64,000 bases of DNA from Candidatus Villigracilis proximus (GTDB lineage Bacteria; Chloroflexota; Anaerolineae; Anaerolineales; Villigracilaceae), in the NCBI GenBank assembly GCA_016715195.1, contig JADKBB010000011.1, forward strand, positions 1 to 64,000. The letters run 5' to 3'. The notes below the pieces were generated by a model that was not told where the DNA came from, did not search any database, and saw only the letters and a program-made list of their open reading frames with translations. The position numbers and the translations under genes were made by a program. Each line of letters starts with the position of its first letter. Within the stretch, counting starts at the first letter, position 1. This document shows positions 56,827 through 64,000 of the stretch, in pieces.

Positions 56827-58986
56827 TTACTGTTTTTCGTCCGCGCCTATATCAATGGAAACACCTTGCACACGGAGCTGACCGTCAATATCGAAAGTAC
56901 CAGCTTCGGGAATGGACTGTCCGGCATTGATAGCAGGCGAGCCAGCCTGTAGATGCAAGTCACCTGTTGCGGCGTTGACGAACAACGGATTAACGTTATT
57001 AAGTCCATTCGCGTCATTGCCGGTCCCTGCTTGATAAGCAGTAAACGTTGCGTAGTTGACGTTCTTCCATTGCCAGGTTGTGCCGCCAAAGAAGATGTTG
57101 TTATTCATCACATTGTTGGTCATAACCGGACTCCAACTTAGGATGTATGGCAATCCGCTCTTGGCATAGAAGATGTTGTTCTTAATGATGTTATTGCGCG
57201 TGTCAAACTGAACATACAACTCCGCACCCCACGCTGAAGCGATCGTGGCATTGTTATAGAGTGTATTGTTGGCGATCACGCAGTTTTCCGTTGAGCCTCG
57301 TCCTGTATCGTAACCGCCCATGGAAATTCCGGCATCCGTGTTGTTATAGATGAAGTTATTTCGAATGGTAACAAAGCTGGTGGATTTTCCAGGCCATTCA
57401 CTGGCAATTTCCACGCCGATGTTGCAGTTATGTGCTTTGTTGTATTCAATGGTGATGCGTGTGCCGCCGTCCACATAGATACAACCTGCCGAGCGCTCAT
57501 TTCCGTAAGCAACATTTCCGGCCGAGTTAATATTGTACACATCGTTGTAGGCGATCAAACCATCACGCGCTTGATCGTTGGCCGGGGCTGTTCCTTCCGC
57601 GCCGATGGCATCAATGCCGATGTTGTTGACATCGTGGATGATGTTATTCGTCACCTGCCAGTTGGTCACGTTGCCGTTGATCACCAACGCTTCAGAGGAA
57701 CCAAGCTTCATACTATAGAGTTGATTTCCATCAATGATGATGTTATCAAGTGAAGCTGTACCCGAAGTACCATGCACAGCAATGCCATGCGCATCCGTTC
57801 CATTCTTTGTTGTGCCGTTATGGTCAATGTTGTGAAGTTTGTTATTACGAATTTCAATGTGATGTGAAGTTCCCGTAATGCGAATACCGATCGGCACGCG
57901 ATTCTTGGTAGAGGTCTTGTAATTCTGAATTTCAAATCCCTTGAACACAACATAGGATTTGTCCACGATAAAGATCATTCCATTATCAGCCGCAGGGATG
58001 GTAATGCCTGTGCCATCCAGGATCGGGGTCTCACCTGCATAGTTCTGGAAAGTAATGTACGCGCCTGCAGTGCCTGAAACATTCAAGGTCACTTTTTCAT
58101 TATATGTTCCACCGCGCACACAGACAATATTTCCGGCAACAGCAGATGTGGCCGCTTTCTGGACGGTCTTCCAGGGTGTGCTGATGGAGGTGCCGTTATT
58201 TGTATCCAAACCGGTGGTTGCCACGTAGTGAGTACAAGTCCCAGCTTGAGCCGTGGCTGTTGGTGGAACAGGTGTATTCGTGGGCGGAACTGAAGTGAAT
58301 GTGGCAGTTGGTCCAACTTGCGTGAATGTCGCTGTGGGTGGAATCGAAGTGAACGTGGCAGTTGGCCCAACGGGAGTAAATGTCGCAGTTGGTGGAACAA
58401 CTGTCGGTGTGGCAGTTGATCCGCTGTTATACGTCAGCGTTACAGATTCAAAATCAAGGTCCGCATTATCCGCTGTGTTATTGGATTGCAGTCGAATCCG
58501 AATCTGACTTGAAGCATTTACATAATTCGCCATCGTGCCTGTTGCATTAAATGTGAAAAGTTTCCACGCACTCCAACTCGAACCAGTATTTGTACCAAGG
58601 TTAACCCAGGCAGCTGTGTTCCAGTTATAAATTTTCCAGGTCCAGGTTTGAGTGGCAGGTGCCGGGCCAAGAAAATTTGCCTTTACTTGAATTGCGGTAA
58701 TGGATGCAGCCGGGATCGTACCGGGCACTGTATATACGCGATAACCCGCGTATGGATTTGTACTGGGCGTAGTGAATTCCACATAGTTATTCCAATTGTT
58801 TTGCGAGCCGGATTGATCCTGCACGGTCAACACTGTTACAGGTTGACCGCCATCGCCACCGCTGGTCGTGGTGTAGGAAACAGGCAAAAGTACGCTGGAG
58901 GCCGCCGATGCCTGAGATGGCACGGCAAGCAAACCAAACAGCAATGCCAAAATCGTGCATATCGAGAAAGCTAGATTACGTTTCAT
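56827..58986 (-). CDS. Secreted right-handed parallel beta-helix protein with PTATFT linker
   Basis: 719 residues. Signal peptide to about residue 28 (LLAVPSQASAAS). A first domain of about 160 residues rich in Thr/Tyr/Trp (YTTTSGGDGGQPVTVLTVQD; ASSQIRIRLQSNNTADNADL) looks like a jelly-roll module. It is joined by a 50-residue linker of PTATFT and PPTNTP units to a C-terminal beta-helix starting HYVATTGLDTNNGTSISTPW, with many N-N-I-I/N-T-L-Y-N rungs. The DUF1565/NosD-type helix is seen in polysaccharide lyases, hydrolases and adhesins; no catalytic triad can be named. AGGAG precedes the start. Likely extracellular glycan binding or cleavage. Confidence 0.82.
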   Translation of the reverse strand: MKRNLAFSICTILALLFGLLAVPSQASAASSVLLPVSYTTTSGGDGGQPVTVLTVQDQSGSQNNWNNYVEFTTPSTNPYAGYRVYTVPGTIPAASITAIQVKANFLGPAPATQTWTWKIYNWNTAAWVNLGTNTGSSWSAWKLFTFNATGTMANYVNASSQIRIRLQSNNTADNADLDFESVTLTYNSGSTATPTVVPPTATFTPVGPTATFTSIPPTATFTQVGPTATFTSVPPTNTPVPPTATAQAGTCTHYVATTGLDTNNGTSISTPWKTVQKAATSAVAGNIVCVRGGTYNEKVTLNVSGTAGAYITFQNYAGETPILDGTGITIPAADNGMIFIVDKSYVVFKGFEIQNYKTSTKNRVPIGIRITGTSHHIEIRNNKLHNIDHNGTTKNGTDAHGIAVHGTSGTASLDNIIIDGNQLYSMKLGSSEALVINGNVTNWQVTNNIIHDVNNIGIDAIGAEGTAPANDQARDGLIAYNDVYNINSAGNVAYGNERSAGCIYVDGGTRITIEYNKAHNCNIGVEIASEWPGKSTSFVTIRNNFIYNNTDAGISMGGYDTGRGSTENCVIANNTLYNNATIASAWGAELYVQFDTRNNIIKNNIFYAKSGLPYILSWSPVMTNNVMNNNIFFGGTTWQWKNVNYATFTAYQAGTGNDANGLNNVNPLFVNAATGDLHLQAGSPAINAGQSIPEAGTFDIDGQLRVQGVSIDIGADEKQ

Positions 58987-59171
58987 AACTTACTTACTCC
59001 TCTGGATTTTATAAGACCGCTGTGACATCGCGTTTCCGCATGCCAGACAGGGAACACAGCTGGTCAATGGGCGCACCCCGCCGCTCGCAACAACAAGGTG
59101 GATCATGGATGAATATCTTTTAGACGTACCTCCTTAACAGATCTGGATTCACATAACAGCCCGGATTTCAT

Positions 59172-60741
59172 TTATTTCTTCACGAGTCGAAACAAGCCCG
59201 AGCCTGTTCGCTGGATCTGATAGAGAACTGCCAACTCTGACGGACGCTCCGTGAAATAGATGGGGCGTGCATCAATATTGCCTGCAATATATGCCAGCGT
59301 GGACTCAGCCAACTCGCTGACACCTTCCTGTGGATACGTTTCATGGAAAGCCATTTCAGTACGTCCCTGCAAAACATGAGCCGCGTAATAAAAATTGTAG
59401 GCGGTGTCCCAATCTGTGAAAATGATGGCATTGTCTTCAATAGCATCAAGTACCTGCTCCGCTTCCATCAGACGCATTTCGGGAGATGTAAACAACATCG
59501 CTTCATAATCATCTGTAAACGGAGGAATGCGACTCTCCAAAGCAGAAAGTGTGTTTGGAAATAAAAACCACAGACTGGCAAGGATCAAAACCACAACAAA
59601 ACCGCCGGGGATAAATTTTGGAAGAATTGAAATGCTTGAGAGCGCTTCATTGATGGCGCTAAACCCCATCCCTACCGCAATCACAAAGATCAAAATGGCC
59701 GGAATATAAAAAACATAATAATCAAACACATCATAGGAAACAGCAAAAAATAGAAAAGTAAAAAATGCAACCAGTAATAAAACAGCCTCGCGCCAACGCG
59801 AAGTTAAATCCTTGCGCGTGATAAAAAGCGAAGCAATGCCCGCTACGGCAACCACCATCATCCATGAAACGCCGCTGAAAAACTCAAGCAGACGTTCTAA
59901 AATCAACTCACTGGAAACCGCAAAAAACTGTCCGCTGAATTGCGGAGGAAAATAAAGAAATGCAAGGCGCTCAAAAGGCGAATCAAAATCCGCAGGAGTC
60001 ATGCCCCATATACTCAGCGCGTGACGAACGACAGTGTTGTAGTAACTTGCAGAGGCGTTGAGGTTATCAAGAAAGAGGAAAGAGGAAAGAAAAATGGCAA
60101 CACCGAGGAGTGCGCCCGCTACGCCAGCCTTTATATCTGTAAAATACTCTTTCTTCTTTCCTTTTTCCCTATCTGATGAAAGAGGAAAGAAGAAAGAAAG
60201 GAGGAGATAAATAAAAATTGCGATGGCACTCAAGGCAACGGTCGTGTGGATTCCCAAACTTAATCCGCCAACAAACCCCGCTGCAAAGAGCCAGCGCGGA
60301 TCGTGAGACTCCTTCCACGCGAGCAGTGAATAGAAGATAAAAGCAAGACAAGCTGAGGAAAGTGTGTAAATCTCAGCAATGGATGCGTGCTTCCAAAATA
60401 ATTCAGCGAAGGCTAGAAAGAACACACTTAATATCGCTGGAATTTGCCATGCTCCAAGTTTGCGTAGAATGAGATACACCAAAGAAACTGTCAACGCGCC
60501 TGCAACAGCGGATAATAAATTAAACTCGATATGCAATGTCGCCGAAAGGAAGGAATGTAAAAAGTTTTGCAAGAAGGATATAAACTGGATAGCCTGTTGG
60601 ATGTCCGAGTCCCAAAGTAAATGCGATCGTTTGAAATTCCGCCGAGTCACCATACAACAAGGACGGCGCAAGCGTGCGGAGATAGAGTGTCAATGACACA
60701 CTAAAAATTAAAAGCGCAGCGCCGGCCTCAAATCGTTTCAT
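59172..60741 (-). CDS. DUF2723 membrane glycosyltransferase-like protein, one frameshift
   Basis: About 520 residues with about ten hydrophobic segments. The N-terminus MKRFEAGAALLIFSVSLTLY leads into LLYGDSAEFQTIAFTLGLGH and PTGYPVYILLAKLF, the DUF2723 (GT-C-like, protein O-mannosyltransferase-related) signature with its acidic pair. At 60522-60524 a T3 run where T2 is expected breaks the frame; removing one T gives GDIAYRVNLLSAVAGALTVS. Its ATG overlaps the upstream lipoprotein stop by four bases (ATGA), so the two are translationally coupled. Two stretches, LSSFLFLDNL and SFFFPLSSDREKGKKKEYF, derive from a purine-rich simple repeat. Probable role: sugar transfer from a lipid carrier on the outer face. 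Confidence 0.78.
60147..60200. repeat. Purine/pyrimidine palindromic repeat inside the DUF2723 gene
   Basis: ACTCTTTCTTCTTTCC (from 60147) is followed by AGAGGAAAGAAGAAAGA (60181-60197), its near-complement, with GGGAAA-type filler between. The same 17-18-mer occurs at 54780-54797 and 62567-62584. It keeps the reading frame and encodes the charged SSDREKGKKKE loop. Confidence 0.65.
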
Positions 60742-62626
60742 TTCAAAGTGTAAGTCTGCTTGCTGGTTGTAGATACAGCATTCCAATTTACATCAACCAA
60801 CTGACAGACAAAATCAATGGCAGCAGGCTTCCCCAACCCTTCGCTATTGAAAAGCCATTGAGCCGAATTACCCGCATTGTCAAAAAGAATCTCATCATCG
60901 GTTGGAGTCCAGGTCCAGTCACTGCCGCTGCCTGCGTATTGATTGAGTACGCCGTTCTCAAGTAGATAATCCGCGCCGATGCCGTTCACCGCATATCCTA
61001 TGGATGAATTCTGATCGGTATCAAGAAAAGTTTGATAGCCGTTGTAATCTTCAGCCTTGCCGGCAAAAGAAAATTTGATCGTTAGGAATGAATCCTGATT
61101 CAAAATCTGTATTTCAGAAATCAAACTTAAGCCATCAACCACAGCATCAGGAGTGGATGTTGCAACGACTTCAACTGTTGGAACTTCGTCTAAAACAGGA
61201 GACGTGACATCTCTAACAGTTTGCGACTCAGCAGAGATGACCGTAAACTCTTTTCCGCGCTCAGACTCACCGCCAGCTGATTCTGTTACGAGAATATTTC
61301 CCAGCGCGTTGAGGCCTGTCGCTTCGTCCCAGATATTTTCGTTGGCGAATTGAATCGCATAGAGCGGATTATCGCGCAAAGAGTCATATCCATCGGGAAG
61401 CCAGAGAGCGAGTTGATATTCACCATCCTTTGCATTGGATGGAATGTGCAGCTTCGCTGTGAATGTGGTTACACCCGGGTTCCCATCCGCGCGGATCAAT
61501 ATCAAGTTTTACTTTGTAGGGTGAAGCAGTATCTGCACCCGTGAGAACGACATATAAACCACGCTCGTTGATAATGGATGCAAACCCTGTATTTTCCAGA
61601 TTGACCGTAAGATTTAATACGCCGCCCGGAACAACCTGCTCATTGAAGTCTGCGGTGGTCAATGCGAAGGCGATAGCCCATGCGACTGGATATTTCTTCG
61701 TAACAGCCGCCTATCTTCCCAACTTCGTAGAATCCTTTGTGATAGGCTTCGTTAATGGCGGAGAAATGCAGCATCTCCATTTCCTGCAAAGCAACCGCAC
61801 ATTCGAGCGCGGCGGATTGGGCGCACAGGATCTGCCGCTCATTGGGAGTGAAGCGAGTCAACTCGGCGAGATAGGCTTGGTCGCGTTCAACAGTAATCGT
61901 GCCATCGCGTTCGTATGTGCCTACATCTGTATTGCTTGAGAGGAAACAATCATTATGATGTGCCACGTGTGCGCTGGCAGCATCTGCGGGATTTGGATAC
62001 ATTTCAATGATATTGGCGGGATAACGAACTTGCACATAACGATTTGGAATGGCATCAACAAGCGCATTAAGAATATCGCGCTTGTCTGTGATATTGTCCA
62101 ATCCATTTGTGGAGGTGTGCCATTCGCCCCAGGCGCCGATGAAACCCGCTTCAAGCCACGCGATCACATCTGTGTTGTTTTGCAACAGCGGAGTCAACTG
62201 CTCAATGTGACGCAGAATTTGCGCTTTGCTGGCGTCTGGTTCGGTGTCGGGATACGGTCCCAGATTATAGATAAAGCGGACAATGGCTTTGACTCCGCCA
62301 TCGCGGATATCATCAAAGTTTACTTGTAAGCCATCCAGTACATCTTGTGGAATATCAGTCTCACGCCAATTGTCGAAGTTAATGTTCAAGTGAACAAGTG
62401 TGTTGCCGGTTGCACGCACAGGACTAAACCCTGCCGAACCGGGAAGCGCGTATGGGGTGAAGAATCCGCGCTCAGGGTTGAGGATGGATGCATCAGATGC
62501 AGAATAAGCATGGGTCACAGGAGCAGGCTCGGGTGAGGCTGATGCGGGTTGACATCCAGTGAGGAAAGAGGAAAGAAGAAAGATAGAAAGTAGAAAGCCT
62601 GAGGCCGGTGGAAGTGGTTTGCGCAT
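60738..62626 (-). CDS. DUF4874/DUF4832 lipoprotein, two frameshifts
   Basis: About 628 residues joined from three segments. The lipoprotein signal RKPLPPASGFLLSIFLLSSF gives cysteine C25. The DUF4874-like part starts NPERGFFTPYALPGSAGFSP, with NINFDNWRETDIPQ, and the DUF4832-like part has YHKGFYEVGKIGGCYEEISS. The frame breaks near 61655-61660 (RLR joins LTTADFNEQVVPGG) and at 61474-61477 (G3 for G2, WEPG joins VTTFTAKLHIP). The C-terminal 200 residues form further beta-rich domains (SDWTWTPTDDEILFDN). These domains occur together in glycan-related exported proteins whose function is not settled. It lies 13 bases after a sugar permease gene and is coupled to the DUF2723 gene. Confidence 0.8.
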
Positions 62627-62639
62627 GAGTGTTTCTGAT

Positions 62640-63492
62640 CTACTTGAATGCCGATGAAGTTGCCTGGTCCACGATCCAGCGTTGTAGGAAGATATAGACG
62701 AGGAAGATGGGAAGAAGGGTCAGAATGGAGGCGGCGAGAATGAGACCTTGATTGGAAACATGCTGAGTTTGAAACCAGACGACCAACAAGGGAATGGTGC
62801 GTTTTTCTGGAGAAGTAAGAACGATCAACGGCCAGAGATAATCATTCCAGGTGGACATGAAAGTGAAGATGCCGAGTGATGCAAGCGGCGGCCCCATTTG
62901 CGGGAGAATGATGTTCATATAAATGCCAAACTCAGAAGCGCCATCGATGCGGGCGGCGTCCATTAGTTCGGCGGGCATGGCTTCGATGAATTGCTTCATC
63001 ATGAAGATGCCGTATGCGTCTACAAAGGCGGGAATGATGAGCGCCCAAAGCGAATCGATCAGACCAAGTTTTACGACAAGCAGATAATTGGGAATCATGA
63101 CCACTTGAAATGGGATCATGATCTGGATCATGATCACACCAAACGCCAGATTTTTTCCTTTGAAGTGATATTTCGCAAAGATATAACCCGCGAATGAACT
63201 TGTAAATAAAGTGATGACCACACGCGAGAGCGAAACAAAAATGCTGTTATACAGGTTTTGCGTGAGTGGAATTTTTTCGTCGTTTAAGATAGTGGTGTAA
63301 TTTTCAAGAGACGGTTTCTTGGGGAAGAAATCGGGCGGAGTTTGGCGCAGTTCGGCGGGAGTTTTGAGCGATGAAACAATGATGTAGAAGAACGGCAAAA
63401 GCGTAGCGACGAGTCCCAGAATAAGGATGGCGTACGCGCCGGATTTTCCGATCACAAGGCCAACGGAAGGACGTTTTAATGGGTGCTTTCAT
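62640..63492 (-). CDS. CUT1 sugar ABC transporter permease (MalG type), one frameshift
   Basis: About 284 residues, six hydrophobic segments. The start MKAPIKRPSVGLVIGKSG is recovered by removing one A from the A4 run at 63474-63477; without it the main frame begins at residue 15. The EAA loop, EAMPAELMDAARIDGASEFG followed by IYMNIILPQMGP, is the site that contacts the ATPase. The second half has STWNDYLWPLIVLTSPEKR, typical of MalG/LacG-like permeases. It belongs with the MalF-type permease gene two bases upstream. The binding protein is not in the window. Substrate: a mono- or oligosaccharide. Confidence 0.9.
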
Positions 63493-63493
63493 T

Positions 63494-64000
63494 TTAGTAT
63501 TCCCATTCTGTGCGCAAAATTCGGAATTGGGTGACGGTGAGGATCAAAATGATGATAAATAAAATCATCGACATCGCAGCGGAGAGACCAAGATTATTGG
63601 CAAACTTAAATGCGTTCTCGTAAATACTTAATAGCATCGTCTGCGTTTGATTCTTTGGTCCACCGCGCGTGAGAAGTTGGAAGATGACAAAAACTTGAAG
63701 CGAGGAGATCACTGTCAGAACGCTGGTCAGCATCACGGTCCGGCTGAGAAGCGGAACGACGACCAGCCAGAATTCCTGCCAGATGTTGGCACCGTCTACG
63801 CGGGCGGCTTCGCGCAGCGTCTTCGGGATGGATTGCAAAGCGGCGACAAAGATCACGAGGTTATAGCCAAAATCCTGCCAGACGTGCGCAACGACCACAC
63901 AGAGCATCGCCAACGGAACGCCAAAATAAATTGTGTTCGGGTCTTGAAGCCATGACTTGGGCGGAACGAGTCCGACCGCCTTGAACATGATGCTGAGTAA
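63494..64000 (-). CDS. CUT1 sugar ABC transporter permease (MalF type), C-terminal part (runs off the window)
   Basis: The last 168 residues of a permease; the frame is open to the window edge. The EAA loop LQSIPKTLREAARVDGANIW continues QEFWLVVVPLLSRTV, and the C-terminus has FVIFQLLTRGGPKNQTQTML, the MalF/UgpA-type ending. It pairs with the MalG-type subunit whose ATG lies two bases past this stop. The N-terminus and presumably the binding protein gene are outside the window. Confidence 0.9.
   Translation of the reverse strand, partial: LLSIMFKAVGLVPPKSWLQDPNTIYFGVPLAMLCVVVAHVWQDFGYNLVIFVAALQSIPKTLREAARVDGANIWQEFWLVVVPLLSRTVMLTSVLTVISSLQVFVIFQLLTRGGPKNQTQTMLLSIYENAFKFANNLGLSAAMSMILFIIILILTVTQFRILRTEWEY

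Noticed and set aside
1..64000. tRNA, rRNA, riboswitch or phage/insertion-sequence genes
   Set aside because: None was seen on either strand: no cloverleaf, no transposase or integrase motif, and no recognisable riboswitch core.

Overview
The window looks like a chromosome segment from an uncultured Chloroflexota bacterium, probably class Anaerolineae. This is inferred from style: ATEAP-repeat and PTATFT-repeat linkers behind lipoprotein or secretion signals, a large collection of cytoplasmic glycoside hydrolases and phosphorylases, and about 50% GC. No rRNA or tRNA was seen to confirm it. Everything except one gene (the O-antigen ligase at 1.2-4.3 kb) is on the minus strand, so the region is transcribed from high to low coordinates. 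At least 17 genes are split by single-base indels, mostly beside short homopolymers. In several, two or more indels restore the original frame, which points to residual long-read sequencing errors rather than mass pseudogenisation. These genes are annotated over their full span with the breakpoints stated.

Region 1 (0-17 kb) is surface polysaccharide synthesis. After the N-terminus of a cytochrome c-like lipoprotein and a GNAT acetyltransferase comes a plus-strand O-antigen ligase/TPR fusion. Facing it across a shared terminator is a minus-strand cluster: four GT4-type glycosyltransferases, a Wzm/Wzt-type ABC exporter, an OafA-type acyltransferase, a DegT aminotransferase beside a GNAT (an N-acetylated amino sugar is likely), and a WbaP-type initiating phosphotransferase. 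A property-repeat lipoprotein lies upstream.

Region 2 (17-43 kb) begins with an APH(6)-like kinase and a 5'-truncated GH1 remnant. It continues as a utilisation locus for beta-linked gluco/manno-oligosaccharides: a very large GH94-like putative phosphorylase, GH1, GH94 cellobiose phosphorylase, a DUF4380-like protein, an aldo/keto reductase, three GH3 enzymes, GH5-like, GH130, GH2 beta-mannosidase and two MFS transporters. None of the hydrolases has a signal peptide, so they should act on imported oligosaccharides. Upstream (43-49 kb) is an Opp-type five-gene ABC importer, then a LacI regulator (49.5-50.5 kb) with strong operator palindromes at its own promoter and before the importer.

Region 3 (50.6-56.7 kb) is a compact tagatose-type operon: a GatZ/KbaZ-family protein, a PfkB kinase and a LacD-like class I aldolase, preceded by a GH114 lipoprotein (endo-alpha-1,4-polygalactosaminidase family) and a GH4 enzyme. 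Together these suggest catabolism of galactose- or galactosamine-containing polymers.

Region 4 (56.8-64 kb) holds a secreted right-handed beta-helix protein, a DUF2723 membrane glycosyltransferase translationally coupled to a DUF4874/DUF4832 lipoprotein, and two CUT1 sugar ABC permeases, the last running off the window.

Intergenic gaps repeatedly contain perfect or near-perfect palindromes of unrelated sequence. Related simple palindromic repeats have also entered reading frames, in the GH94 enzyme, the DUF2723 protein and two lipoprotein leaders.
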